Shown here: positions 27,618 through 37,097 of the stretch, piece after piece
Numbering within the stretch: position 1 is the first letter of the stretch
Layout: every line of letters begins with the position of its first letter
Origin: a bacterium
GTDB lineage: Bacteria; Spirochaetota; Leptospiria; Leptospirales; Leptonemataceae
DNA: 64,000 nucleotides
Direction of reading: 5' to 3'
NCBI GenBank assembly: GCA_024742665.1
Contig: JANSYA010000003.1
Coordinates: forward strand, 186,001 to 250,000
Position numbers and translations under genes: made by a program
Notes under the pieces: generated by a model
Database searches by the model: none
Told to the model about the DNA's origin: nothing
Seen by the model: the letters and a program-made list of their open reading frames with translations, nothing else

Positions 27618-29062
27618 AAGTCGACGACACAACGAGACCTGAGCCGCCCCCGGTAAATGCGCCGGCCTCCGGCTCGCAGGCGGCGCCGCGCCTGGGCCTG
27701 CGGGAAGGTCTGCGCGCGCTGAAAGCCTTCGCCGCCGATCCGCTGGCAGCGCTGACCACTCTGGCGCAGCGCGGCGAAAGCCTGCAGCGCTTGCGCGGCA
27801 TCGACCTGAGCCTGCTCATATTACACGACCCCGAACTCATCGGCGATGCGCTGATGAGCAAGGGCGACGCATTTATCAAAGACCGCTTCACCCACGATCT
27901 GGACATTCTACTCGGCCAGGGACTGCTGACCAGCGAAGGCGATTTGTGGAAACGCCAGCGACGTATGATCGCGCCTTCGCTTTCGCCGAAACACATCGCC
28001 GGCTACGCCGACTGCATGGCGCGGCGGACCGCGGACTTCGCGCGCGAACTACCGGAACGCGGCACGAGCGACGTGCACGAAGCTTTGATGCAGCTGACTC
28101 TCGACATCGTCGTCGAAACTCTATTCGGCGCGGAGATTGACGAACGCGACGGCCAGGTCGGCGGCCTGCTGGAACACCTGATGGAAGACTATGTTCTGCT
28201 CGTTCGCACCTGGCGCCGCCTGCTGCCCCGCTGGTTTCCTCAGCCGGTCAGACGCCGCATCCAAAAAGTCAGCGCCGCCATCGACGCGATCATCGAACGG
28301 GTGGTCCGAGAAAAACAGGCCGGCGCCCTGGACGGCGATGATCTCTTAACGCGTCTGTTGATCGCACAGAAAGAGTCGGAGGCCGCGGGCGATGGCGCCG
28401 ATGCGAACGCTCGCAAGACCGCCGACGCCCGCCAGATGCGCGACGAGCTGGTCACGCTCTTTACCGCCGGTCATGAAACAACCGCGCTGACTATGGCTTA
28501 TACCCTGCACTTGATCGCCGGACGGCCGGAAGTCCAGGATCGGCTGCACGCCGAAATCGAAGCGGCGGCGCCGGGCCGCGCTCTGAACTCAAGCGACGCG
28601 ATGGGCCGCCTGCCCTTTTGTACGGCGGTCATCCGCGAAAGCATGCGTTTGTATCCGCCGGCCTGGATCATCGGGCGCGAAGCCGTGCGGGATTGCAGCG
28701 TCGGGCCGTACGCTGTAAAACGCGGCGAACAGCTTTTGATCGCGCCCTATACGACGCACCGCAATCCGAAGTACTTTCCCGAGCCGGATCGTTTTTTACC
28801 CGAGCGCTGGGAAGGTTCTGATGCGGATTCAGCCGGACTCTACGAAAGCCTGCCGCGCTACGTGTATCTGCCTTTCGGCGGCGGTCCGCGCATTTGCGTC
28901 GGCAATCACTTCGCCATGATGGAAGCGGTGTTGATTCTGGGCACGCTGGTGCGATCGAAGCGCTTCGCACGCACAGCGGAAGATCCGCCGCTGAAGTTCT
29001 TTCCGGCCGTCACTTTGCGTCCGGCCGGCGAGATCTTGCTCGAAGTCAGCTCGCGCGCCTGA
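27614..29062 (+). CDS. cytochrome P450
   Basis: 482 residues. The I-helix motif is FTAGHETTALTMAY, the ExxR motif is ESMR, the PERF-type motif is PERW, and the heme loop is FGGGPRICVGNHFA with the axial ligand Cys428. There is no membrane anchor, so this is a soluble bacterial P450; fatty acids or other hydrophobic compounds are typical substrates of relatives with this motif set. It needs separate redox partners, and no ferredoxin gene is adjacent. Start GTG 27614 overlaps the TetR stop as GTGA, with GGGAG about 9 bases upstream. Confidence 0.95.
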   Translation: MKVDDTTRPEPPPVNAPASGSQAAPRLGLREGLRALKAFAADPLAALTTLAQRGESLQRLRGIDLSLLILHDPELIGDALMSKGDAFIKDRFTHDLDILLGQGLLTSEGDLWKRQRRMIAPSLSPKHIAGYADCMARRTADFARELPERGTSDVHEALMQLTLDIVVETLFGAEIDERDGQVGGLLEHLMEDYVLLVRTWRRLLPRWFPQPVRRRIQKVSAAIDAIIERVVREKQAGALDGDDLLTRLLIAQKESEAAGDGADANARKTADARQMRDELVTLFTAGHETTALTMAYTLHLIAGRPEVQDRLHAEIEAAAPGRALNSSDAMGRLPFCTAVIRESMRLYPPAWIIGREAVRDCSVGPYAVKRGEQLLIAPYTTHRNPKYFPEPDRFLPERWEGSDADSAGLYESLPRYVYLPFGGGPRICVGNHFAMMEAVLILGTLVRSKRFARTAEDPPLKFFPAVTLRPAGEILLEVSSRA

Positions 29063-29089
29063 GATCGGCCGCGCAGGCTGACTTCGAAA

Positions 29090-30481
29090 TTAACGCGAGC
29101 GATAGCCGCGCGACGAACCCGACGCGCCGCTGCGATTGCCCGATCCGCCGGACGATGAACGCGCTCCGCCGCCGCTGCGCGAACGATTGCCCCCCGCAGA
29201 CGGACCGGAAGATCTACCCGGCGCACGTCCTCCGCCGCCCCGCGATCCACCGCGCTGCTGCTGGTTGCGTCCGCCGCCGCGATTACCGCCGCCGGGGGTT
29301 TTGCCGGCGCCTTCGCCCGGCGTCGGTTCGAAGCCCGGTAGAATCTCGTGATCCAGATCGCGACGCAGCACGCGTTCGATCGCTTTCAACAAACCGACTT
29401 CGTCGCCGGCTACCAGGGAGACGGCCTTACCGGAAGCGCCCGCGCGGCCCGTGCGGCCAATGCGATGCACATAGTCTTCCGGCACGTTCGGCAGCTCAAA
29501 GTTCACGACCCGGGGCAGCTGTTCGATGTCCAGACCGCGCGCGGCGATGTCTGTAGCGACCAGGGCCCGCACCGCTCCGCGTTTGAAATCGGCGAGTGCT
29601 TTCGTGCGCGCGCTCTGGCTTTTGTTGCCGTGAATGGCCGCCGAGCTAATGCCGTCGCCTTCGAGCTTGCGCGCGAGACGATTCGCGCCGTGTTTGGTGC
29701 GCGTAAATATTAAAACCTGTTTCCAATCGCCTTCGCTGGCCAGACGCGAAAGCAGTTCCGCTTTGCGACTCTGGTCCACGCGCAGCACGCGCTGTTCGAC
29801 GGTCTCGGCGGCCGTAAACTTCGGGCTCACGTCGACGCTCTGGGGATCGTTTAAGTACTTCGCGGCGAGTTCGCGAATTTCCGGCGCAAATGTGGCCGAG
29901 AACATCAGGTTCTGGCGATCTTCCGGCAGCACTTTCAGGATCCGGCGAATGTCGTGTATGAATCCCATGTCGAGCATGCGATCGGCTTCGTCGAGTACGA
30001 GAATGCTGAGATCCGCAAAATCAACGACGCCCTGGCCGTGCAAATCGAGCAGGCGTCCGGGGGTCGCAACCAGCACGTCGACGCCGCGCTTGAGTCGCGC
30101 AATCTGCGGCTGGATGCCGACGCCGCCGAAGACGACCGCAGAAGTCATCGGCAGATATTTACCGCAGGCGTGAATGCTTTCTTCGACCTGCGCCGCGAGC
30201 TCGCGGGTGGGAGTTAAGATCAGCGCGCGCACGCGTCCGGGGCGCGGTTTGCCCGAATACAGTTCGTTCATTCGCTGTAGCAGCGGCAGAGCGAATCCCG
30301 CGGTCTTGCCGCTGCCGGTCTGGGCCGCCGCGAGCAGATCGCGCCCGGCGAGCACGGGGGGAATGGCTTTGATTTGAATGGGAGTGGGTTTGTCGTACCC
30401 CTGATCGTTGATCGCGCGCAGCAGCGGGTCGATCAGCTTGAGATCCGCAAAGGGACCCCCGGAAGTTGTGGTCTGACTCAT
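29090..30481 (-). CDS. rhlE: DEAD-box RNA helicase, RhlE family
   Basis: 463 residues with the full DEAD-box order: Q motif ([14 protein letters not shown]), motif [15 protein letters not shown], motif II DEAD, SAT, and C-terminal motifs including [11 protein letters not shown] and [10 protein letters not shown]. The last 80 residues are a Gly/Arg/Ser-rich disordered tail that binds RNA, as in RhlE relatives. It probably remodels RNA in ribosome assembly or cold adaptation. It stands alone, convergent with the P450 gene, and has a long untranslated region upstream. Confidence 0.95.
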   Translation of the reverse strand: MSQTTTSGGPFADLKLIDPLLRAINDQGYDKPTPIQIKAIPPVLAGRDLLAAAQTGSGKTAGFALPLLQRMNELYSGKPRPGRVRALILTPTRELAAQVEESIHACGKYLPMTSAVVFGGVGIQPQIARLKRGVDVLVATPGRLLDLHGQGVVDFADLSILVLDEADRMLDMGFIHDIRRILKVLPEDRQNLMFSATFAPEIRELAAKYLNDPQSVDVSPKFTAAETVEQRVLRVDQSRKAELLSRLASEGDWKQVLIFTRTKHGANRLARKLEGDGISSAAIHGNKSQSARTKALADFKRGAVRALVATDIAARGLDIEQLPRVVNFELPNVPEDYVHRIGRTGRAGASGKAVSLVAGDEVGLLKAIERVLRRDLDHEILPGFEPTPGEGAGKTPGGGNRGGGRNQQQRGGSRGGGGRAPGRSSGPSAGGNRSRSGGGARSSSGGSGNRSGASGSSRGYRSR

Positions 30482-30807
30482 AGAGTTTTCTGGTCCTGTG
30501 AACTGCGTCAGGCGCGACGAATGCGGGCCCGGTTTTCAGGAGATCTCGAATGTACCGACTGCTGGACAGATTGAGTCACGCGGGAATTCCGGAGATGAAG
30601 AAACGGAGGCAGTTAAAATTTCGTTTGCATCGCCGCTTCATCCGGCGATGTCGCCATGGTTTCGAGGGGCCTTTTTTATGGCGACTCCGAAAAGCCCCCT
30701 CTGCGAAATTGTCACAGGACTCCGGGCGAATGTATCCTGCGACGCCCCTGCGACAGACGCGCCGGTTTTGCGTGGCTTTTAGACCGCGACGGGATTAGTT
30801 TATAAAT
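30482..30807. other. intergenic region, probable 5' leader of the helicase gene
   Basis: About 326 bases between divergent genes with no convincing gene. Inverted sequences GAGGGGC (near 30672) and GCCCCCTC (near 30701) could pair over a loop of about 24 bases. Helicase genes of this class often have long leaders for autoregulation, which is a family generality and not shown here. Confidence 0.4.
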
Positions 30808-31467
30808 ATGCGAGGCATTCTTATTTTGACCGGGGCTTTGTTCGCCGTGTTCACAGCGCTGTTTGCGTTGAATATGTACTTCGGCTGGATCACTCCTGAA
30901 AATCTCGAAGCATGGCTGAGCGCGATTCAGAACTCACCGGACGCCGCCCTCTGGCTGACGGCCGCGATCATTCTGGTGCTGTCGATCGACAGCGTTTTGA
31001 CTGTGCCGACTCTGACGACGGTGGCCCTGGCCGGTTTTTTTCTCGGACCGATTCAGGGCGGTCTGGTCGCCTCGATCGGTCTAATGAGCGCGGGATCGAT
31101 TTGTTTTTTCGGCAGTCGTTACGGCGGATCGAATCTCTTTCGCCGGATGGTCGACGGCGAAGAAGCCGAACGTCTGGGCGAATGGTTTCATCGCAGCGGC
31201 GGGCTGGCGCTGATTCTTTCGCGAGCGCTGCCGATGTTTCCGGAAGTGCTGTCGGTGCTCGCCGGTCTTTCGGGAATTCGCGCCGCGCTCTATTATCTGT
31301 ACTTCGGTCTCGGCAGTATCCCGTACGCCTTTCTCGTCGCCTGGGCCGGTTCGGAAAGCTCGCTGCAGGATCCCTGGCGGGTGCTGGCGATCGGCGTCGG
31401 CATTCCGGCCGTCGCCTGGCTGGTCTATTATACGACCGGCCTGCGCCGCGCGAAGAGCAGCGCCTGA
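30808..31467 (+). CDS. VTT-domain (TVP38/TMEM64, DedA-like) membrane protein
   Basis: 219 residues with about five membrane helices. The VTT core shows TVPTLTTVALAGFFLGPIQGG followed by SRALPMFPEVLSVLAGLSGI, the F/P-E-rich re-entrant loop of the DedA superfamily. Relatives move lipids or small solutes or help maintain membrane potential. It is a single gene, convergent with the DUF1801 gene. Confidence 0.88.
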   Translation: MRGILILTGALFAVFTALFALNMYFGWITPENLEAWLSAIQNSPDAALWLTAAIILVLSIDSVLTVPTLTTVALAGFFLGPIQGGLVASIGLMSAGSICFFGSRYGGSNLFRRMVDGEEAERLGEWFHRSGGLALILSRALPMFPEVLSVLAGLSGIRAALYYLYFGLGSIPYAFLVAWAGSESSLQDPWRVLAIGVGIPAVAWLVYYTTGLRRAKSSA

Positions 31468-31491
31468 GACGGACGACAGTCCGGGATCGCT

Positions 31492-31911
31492 TCAACTCAT
31501 TCGAACGGGCCAGCCATCGGCTTTGCAATTCTTGATCATGAGCGTAAAGGCTTCGCGGATAAACTTCTTTAGCTCGGCCTGGTTCACGTCGTCCAGATTC
31601 TTGATGTTAATACAGGACTTGCCGACCTGCACTTTTCCCAGGCGATCTCGATATTCCTCGGATAGATATTGTCCCTCCCGGGTCGCCATCGCCGCGAGCG
31701 AGATATAACCTTTGCGAGCCGACCAGCCCACCAGAAACCAGGAGCCGGTCCGGCCGCTTTTATAGGTATAATCGTACGTGCCGTAACCGACATGCGCACC
31801 CCACACGCGCGGCTTGATCTTCGGCCGAATGCCGCGAATGATCTTTTCGAGTCGCTGGATCTGCTCTTTTTGCGGATGGTCGAGCTGCTTGATAAACTGG
31901 GCGACGGTCAT
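31492..31911 (-). CDS. DUF1801 (YdhG-like) domain protein
   Basis: 139 residues starting MTVAQFIKQLDHPQKEQIQRLEKIIRGI, followed by the DUF1801 core with VGYGTYDYTY, FLVGWSARKGYISLA and a C-terminal block around GKSCINIKNLDDVNQAELKKFI. These are small cytoplasmic proteins of unknown biochemical role. Length is normal for the family. Confidence 0.85.
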   Translation of the reverse strand: MTVAQFIKQLDHPQKEQIQRLEKIIRGIRPKIKPRVWGAHVGYGTYDYTYKSGRTGSWFLVGWSARKGYISLAAMATREGQYLSEEYRDRLGKVQVGKSCINIKNLDDVNQAELKKFIREAFTLMIKNCKADGWPVRMS

Positions 31912-32099
31912 GATGGCTCCTCGCGGCGATCCAAACAGCCTGGCGCGACGGCTGAAATCCTCGCAAGCGTCTTTCTTTCGAGCAGGCCGCTGTGCTGGAA
32001 TGGGCGGAATTAAAATCCCCGCGCGACTCCGGAAACTATCGATGCTCCGGAAAAATTCTGCTGGTCGCCCGCGAAGCCTCGCACTCTAATCGTTTCCCA

Positions 32100-33050
32100 A
32101 TGACCTCCTCATCGAAGCCCGGAACATACGCAGCGCCCCATCCCACCGTGAGCATCATCGTGCCCACTCTGAACGAAGAGGAGGATCTGCCGATCCTGCT
32201 GGGCTCGATTAAAGCCCAGAGCTTCAGCGACTACGAGATCATCGTTGCGGACGCGGGTTCGAAAGATCGCACGCAAGAAATCGCCGAAGCGGCCGGCGCG
32301 CGCGTCGTGCCCGGCGGCATGCCCGGTCCCGGACGCAATCGCGGAGCGGAAGCTTCCCGGGGAGAACTGCTGTTCTTTTTCGACGCGGACGTGGACCTGC
32401 CGCCGGATTTTCTGGAGCGGGCGGTCGGCGAGATGAACGAACGCATGCTCGATCTGGCGACCTGCGAATTCAAACCGAAGTCCGATCTCAAACTCGACGA
32501 GATCATGTTTCGCTTCGCCAACCTGTCGGTGAAGATGAATCAGGACATCAATCCGCGCGCGGCCGGCTTTTGCATTTTCATATCCGCCCGGCTCTTTCGC
32601 CGCGTCGGCGGTTTTGACGAAAGCCTGAAGCTCGCCGAAGACCACGACCTGGTTCAGCGGGCGTCGAAGTTTCGGCCGCTGCGAGTTTTAAAAAGCACCA
32701 GCCTGAAGGTCAGCATTCGCCGCCTCGAAAAAGAAGGCCGCTTCAATCTCGTTCAGAAGTACATGCAGGTAGAACTGCACCTGATGTTCAAAGGCAACGT
32801 GCGCGACGAAATCGTAGAATATGAATTCGGCAATTTCGCGAACGAAAGCGAAGGCGGCGGCGTGCTGGACGACATCGAATCGCGCATCATTCAAATCGAA
32901 CGCGCCTACCAGGAATTCGCTGACGCCGTCGGTCCCGACGAAGACGGCGGCGAAGGCGGCGCTTCGGGCAAAGCCTTCTTCGAAAAGTGGCGCACCGGCT
33001 TTGACGCGGCCATCAAGGCCTTCGGCAAAATCGCGAAACCGCCGCAATAG
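32100..33050 (+). CDS. family 2 glycosyltransferase
   Basis: 316 residues from ATG 32100. GT-A fold: VSIIVPTLNEEEDLPILLGSI, then IIVADAGSKDRT, GPGRNRGAEASRGELLFFFDADVDLP with the DxD motif, and a late EDHD. It transfers a sugar from a nucleotide sugar to a lipid or polymer acceptor. A C-terminal part of about 60 residues is acidic and Gly-rich. No hydrophobic segment is obvious except around the middle, so it is probably cytoplasmic or peripheral. The frame is open to 31992 but the extra residues are not conserved in type. Confidence 0.88.
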   Translation: MTSSSKPGTYAAPHPTVSIIVPTLNEEEDLPILLGSIKAQSFSDYEIIVADAGSKDRTQEIAEAAGARVVPGGMPGPGRNRGAEASRGELLFFFDADVDLPPDFLERAVGEMNERMLDLATCEFKPKSDLKLDEIMFRFANLSVKMNQDINPRAAGFCIFISARLFRRVGGFDESLKLAEDHDLVQRASKFRPLRVLKSTSLKVSIRRLEKEGRFNLVQKYMQVELHLMFKGNVRDEIVEYEFGNFANESEGGGVLDDIESRIIQIERAYQEFADAVGPDEDGGEGGASGKAFFEKWRTGFDAAIKAFGKIAKPPQ

Positions 33051-33151
33051 AATTAAGCGGGATATTACTGCGACGCGGGATTTTTCCAAACTACCCGCGA
33101 CTTATTTGTGACCCGTCTCTTCGCCGCGATTCGTAACAGCAGGAGATACTT

Positions 33152-34024
33152 ATGAATTCTGTTAGTAACGACCGCCAGTCTGCTTCGCAGGCCTCCGGTT
33201 TCGCCGCGTTATTCGCGCGCTCGACTTTTCTTTTCGCCGCCCTGTCCGCGGCCGCTTTCGCGCTGTTCGCCACGACCGCCTGCGGAGGACCTCAGGGGCC
33301 GCAGGCTTTGCAGCAAACGCTTCAAACTCACGGCGGCCTGGGTGAATTTCGTTCATTCAAAGGCGTCAGCTACGATTTAACCAACTGGCCCTTCGCGGCA
33401 GTCCCTCCGATCAACGATCGCCAGACGATCGACCTGAGCAATCGCACCGTGCACATTAGCGGCACGAACAGCGCGGGCGGCGCTTATACGCTTGGTTTCG
33501 ACGGTAAAGAAGCATGGATCGACGATCCGGCGGCGCTCGGACTGCCGGCGCGTTTCTACTATAATACGCCGTTTTATTTTTTCGCCATGCCCTTCGTCTT
33601 CGCGGATCCGGGAGTGACCGTAAGCCCGGAGCCCGATTTTACAAACGGCGACAAAAGCTATCGCGTCGTAAAAATCACTTACGGAGCCGGCGTCGGCGAC
33701 TCTCCGGAAGACGATTATATTCTGTATCTCGATCAGACCAGCGGCCGAATTGAATTCGCGCACTACATTGTTTCATATAAGGCTCTGGCCGGCGGCAAAC
33801 CCGCGGCGGACTTAGAACGCCACGTGGTCGTTTTCGACTGGCAAAGCGCGGACGGGCTGGTCGTGCCCGCGAAATTCCATTTTCACGCTTACGACCCGGA
33901 AAAGATCGTCGGCGAAAAGCTGGCCAGCGTCGGCGTCGAAAACGTAAAATTCAGCAAGACGCGTCCCGACCAGGCCCTGTTTCAAAAGCCGGCCGGCGCA
34001 AGCGTCGACAGCTCGCACGAATAA
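33152..34024 (+). CDS. lipoprotein, DUF6503-like
   Basis: 290 residues with a hydrophobic N-terminal segment ending ATTACGG, a plausible spirochaete-type lipobox with Cys at about position 44. The mature part contains HGGLGEFRSFKGVSYDLTNW, GFDGKEAWIDDP, FYYNTPFYFFAMPFVFADPGV and VVVFDWQSADGLVVPAKF, a pattern I associate with the DUF6503 family, which has a LolA-like half barrel. It is probably envelope-attached and may bind lipids. AGGAG lies 7 bases before the ATG. Confidence 0.8.
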   Translation: MNSVSNDRQSASQASGFAALFARSTFLFAALSAAAFALFATTACGGPQGPQALQQTLQTHGGLGEFRSFKGVSYDLTNWPFAAVPPINDRQTIDLSNRTVHISGTNSAGGAYTLGFDGKEAWIDDPAALGLPARFYYNTPFYFFAMPFVFADPGVTVSPEPDFTNGDKSYRVVKITYGAGVGDSPEDDYILYLDQTSGRIEFAHYIVSYKALAGGKPAADLERHVVVFDWQSADGLVVPAKFHFHAYDPEKIVGEKLASVGVENVKFSKTRPDQALFQKPAGASVDSSHE

Positions 34025-34157
34025 GAGCGGGCGCCCGAATTTCGACGCGCTCCCATTTCCCGGGTCCGATGTGGCTGCCTTTCGCGCAGCGTGCAATCCT
34101 GCGACATCGGCCCGGGGTTTCGAGTTTCGCGTTTCGCGTTCTAAAAATTACGGCGAT

Positions 34158-35528
34158 TCAGCGATCAAGGAATTCCCGGTACCACAGACCGCTGTCCTTG
34201 ATCGTGCGCTGGAGCCGGTCTTCAAAATCCACGTGAACAATGCCGAAGCGGCGATCGTATCCTTCGCGCCACTCCAGATTATCCAGCAAACTCCAGGCGA
34301 AGTACCCGCGTAAATTCACGCCTGCATTCTTGGCTCGCAGGCATTGCGCAAGATAGTCCTGCAGATACTGCCGCCGCTCGGGATCGTGCACGCGGCGACC
34401 GTCTGCGTCGGTGGACAGCGTATCGTGCCAGGCCGAACCGTTTTCGGTTACATAGAGCGCCGGGATTTCCGGATATTCGCTGAACTTCATCAGAACCTGG
34501 TGCAAACCTTCCGGAAAGACTTCCCAGCCCATGGCCGTCCTGGGCGCGCCCTTCGCGGTGCCGCGTTCGCGAAAACCCAGCCAGGGTAGATAGCGCGCGG
34601 AACGCACGACCTTGCGCGAATAATGATTGATACCGTGAAAGGCGAAGTCGTACGCGATCTCGTCCAGATCGCCGGGCTCCGCAAACTTCTTTCTTTCAAT
34701 GCGATTTAGCACCGGCAGGGCGTCGACCGGATAGCCGCGACCGACGACCGGATCCACATACAGGCGATTAAAGAAAGCGTCGTGGCGCGCCAGAGCCCGC
34801 CGGTTCGCGGGCGTATCGCGATCGAGATATCCGGCCAGAGTCGAGTTGGTCGTTCCCAGATGCAAACCGGACCGCTCCGCATCCATGGCGCGCGCGGCGC
34901 GGCCCTGAGCCAGTAGCGCGTGATGCGAGGCCTTCAAGAATTTCCCGAGACCGATCTTCGAAGGGGGAAAATATCCGACGCCGTAACCGAGCAATAAAAA
35001 GACGAAAGGTTCGTTTAAGATGATCCAGTCTTTGACATAGTCGCCCAGACGGTTTACGCACAGCGCCGCGTACTCCGCGAAGTGGTCCGCGATTTTGCGG
35101 TCCAACCATCCGCCGTACGACTGTTGCAGCGCCAGAGGCAGGTCCCAGTGAAAGAGCGTCGCGAAGGGCGTAATATTTCGCCGCTGCAATTCATCGCACA
35201 GTCGTTTATAAAAATCGAAACCGGCTTCGTTGATTCCACCCTGCACCGTTCCGTCGGGAAGTACGCGAGGCCAGCTAATCGAAAATCGATAGGCGCCCAG
35301 TCCGAGATCTTGCATCAGGGCGACATCCTGAGGCATGCGGTGATAGTGATCGCAGGCGACGTCGCCGGTGTGTCCGCGCTTGATCTTACCGCGGCGCGAA
35401 AACTCGTCCCAGATCGACGGGCCTTTGCCGTCGGCGTCATGGCCGCCTTCGATCTGATAGGCCGCCGTCGCCGCGCCCCAAACAAAATCCGCGCCGAAAT
35501 CCGAAGCGCGTAGACTTTCGTTACTCAT
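34158..35528 (-). CDS. GH1 family beta-glucosidase
   Basis: 456 residues, the normal GH1 length. N-terminal FVWGAATAAYQIEGGHDADG, then LFHWDLPLALQQSYGGW, the acid/base Glu173 in ILNEPF, and the nucleophile Glu362 in YVTENGSAWHD. It ends with the family's ...RRFGIVHVDFEDRLQRTIKDSG stretch. It hydrolyses beta-linked disaccharides or aryl-glucosides in the cytoplasm, since there is no signal peptide. It stands alone with no sugar transporter beside it. Confidence 0.95.
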   Translation of the reverse strand: MSNESLRASDFGADFVWGAATAAYQIEGGHDADGKGPSIWDEFSRRGKIKRGHTGDVACDHYHRMPQDVALMQDLGLGAYRFSISWPRVLPDGTVQGGINEAGFDFYKRLCDELQRRNITPFATLFHWDLPLALQQSYGGWLDRKIADHFAEYAALCVNRLGDYVKDWIILNEPFVFLLLGYGVGYFPPSKIGLGKFLKASHHALLAQGRAARAMDAERSGLHLGTTNSTLAGYLDRDTPANRRALARHDAFFNRLYVDPVVGRGYPVDALPVLNRIERKKFAEPGDLDEIAYDFAFHGINHYSRKVVRSARYLPWLGFRERGTAKGAPRTAMGWEVFPEGLHQVLMKFSEYPEIPALYVTENGSAWHDTLSTDADGRRVHDPERRQYLQDYLAQCLRAKNAGVNLRGYFAWSLLDNLEWREGYDRRFGIVHVDFEDRLQRTIKDSGLWYREFLDR

Positions 35529-35668
35529 ACGAAAGTCAACTTGCGGGTGCGGGCACAGGCTGGCAAGTGATCATCGCCGTCCGGCCGTCAGTGGGCCTCC
35601 CTGCTCACCAGTTTTATGCTGGACATCGAAAACAAACGAAACATCGTTCCGGCTTCGGAGGCACAGTA

Positions 35669-35740
35669 ATGGGCAACAAAGATAAGGGTCAGAAAGACAA
35701 AAAGAAGCCGAAAGAAAAAAAAGACAAAACTAAGAAATAA
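35669..35740 (+). CDS. 23-residue Lys-rich small protein
   Basis: An ORF of 23 codons begins MGNKDKGQKDKKK and continues almost entirely with Lys, Glu, Asp and Thr. GGAGG stands 8 bases before the ATG, and the flanking gene runs away on the other strand, so the ribosome site is not part of another gene. Very short Lys-rich proteins of this kind are found as unannotated genes in many bacteria; their role is unknown, with RNA or ribosome contact being a guess. A hairpin follows the stop. Confidence 0.65.
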   Translation: MGNKDKGQKDKKKPKEKKDKTKK

Positions 35741-35754
35741 CGAATCTGAAAACC

Positions 35755-35784
35755 GGCACGTCGCGAGCGCTAATCGTACGTGCC
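35755..35784. other. inverted repeat downstream of the small Lys-rich gene
   Basis: GGCACGT (35755-35761) pairs with ACGTGCC (35778-35784) around a 16-base loop. There is no T-run on either side, so it is at best a weak or factor-dependent terminator. Confidence 0.35.
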
Positions 35785-35847
35785 AGGAGCAGCATTGCCG
35801 TCGCGCAGTGTACGCAGAATCAATAACCTGGCGTAATTCATTGTAAC

Positions 35848-37005
35848 TCAGTCCTCCCGCGAAAGATAGCAGGCCACGACCGGTTCGACTTTCCCTTTCA
35901 GTTTGTACTTCAAGCGACGATCGATGCGCGCGGCCGATTCCATCCGCTCGACGACCGACTCGGACGCCAGGATCTTCCCGGGCTCGCAGGCCGACTGCAG
36001 GCGTGCGGCCACGTTGACGACATCGCCGATCAGAGTATTGTCCCGGCGCGCATCGCCGCCCACGTTCCCGCGGACAACGGGCCCATGATTCAGGCCCATG
36101 CGAAACTCCATGTGCGGCAGACCGCGCTCCGGCCGCGAACGACCGAGCTCATCGATCCGGGCGCGAATCGCGAGCGCCGAACGCACCGCCTCCGGAGCGT
36201 CGTCAAAGATCGCAAAGACCTGGTCGCCCACGAATTTATCGACGTCGCCGCCGTGTTCGTGAATGATATGTACGATCGGTTGAAAATATTCGTTTAGCGT
36301 CGCGATGACTTCTTCGGCGGAGTGCGTTTCGGCGAAGCGGGTAAACGAAACGATGTCCAGAAACAAACAAACGTGCGCGGCCTTCTCGTCTTTGATCGAA
36401 ACGTCGCCGCTGCTCGCCGAAACGTCGGCCCGCTCCCAGATACTGCGCGAAGTATAGCGCCGCAGAATATTTTCGAGAGCCAGAGCCTTACGATTCATCA
36501 TGGTCAGCTCTTTTAAGCTGCGGCGCAGCTCCAGTTGAGACATGACCTGCCGGCCCAGAATGCGCAGAGTTTCGCGTTCGCCCGGGCTGATTTCACGCGG
36601 TTTGCTATCGAGCACGCACAGCGTGCCGATGTTATGACCGTCTTCGGTGGTCAGCTGCTGGCCGGCGTAAAAGCGAACGCCGTTTTCAGTGACCATCGGA
36701 TGATCGATGAAACGTTCGTCTTCGGTCATATTCGGCACGACCATGATTTCATCCTGAGCGACCGCGTGCGCGCAAAAAGCGGTATCCCGCATCGACTCGC
36801 TGCCCGGGTCCACGCCCACTCCGGACTTGATCCAGTTGCGCGCCGAATCGACGATGCTGATCAAACTCATGGGAGTGTCGAGAATGCGCGCGGCGAGCTG
36901 CGTCAGCTCATCGAAGGCGATTTCGGCCTGCGTATCCAGGATTTCGTACTTTCGCAAAGCGGTAAGGCGCGCTTCTTCGTCGGCGGGAATCGGGGCGGTC
37001 TTCAT
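35848..37005 (-). CDS. GAF-domain class III adenylate cyclase
   Basis: 385 residues. The N-terminal 165 residues are a GAF sensor domain (YEILDTQAEIAFDELTQLAARI to IGTLCVLDSKPREIS). After a coiled linker, the class III cyclase domain covers about 195-385, with the metal-binding Asp in LFLDIVSFTRF, the second in DKFVGDQVFAIF, a Lys and Thr pair consistent with ATP rather than GTP, and NTLIGDVVNVAARLQ with the transition-state Asn and Arg. It should make cAMP as a homodimer when the GAF ligand binds. The cyclic-nucleotide-gated channel 4.6 kb away is a possible target. Confidence 0.93.
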   Translation of the reverse strand: MKTAPIPADEEARLTALRKYEILDTQAEIAFDELTQLAARILDTPMSLISIVDSARNWIKSGVGVDPGSESMRDTAFCAHAVAQDEIMVVPNMTEDERFIDHPMVTENGVRFYAGQQLTTEDGHNIGTLCVLDSKPREISPGERETLRILGRQVMSQLELRRSLKELTMMNRKALALENILRRYTSRSIWERADVSASSGDVSIKDEKAAHVCLFLDIVSFTRFAETHSAEEVIATLNEYFQPIVHIIHEHGGDVDKFVGDQVFAIFDDAPEAVRSALAIRARIDELGRSRPERGLPHMEFRMGLNHGPVVRGNVGGDARRDNTLIGDVVNVAARLQSACEPGKILASESVVERMESAARIDRRLKYKLKGKVEPVVACYLSRED

Positions 37006-37097
37006 TAAGCTTTAGTCGCCTAAGCCTCGCTTGCATCACAGGAAAATTTTTGTCCCAGGTCAAATTTTTTCGTCCACGCTCACGCCTGCGTCCACAC

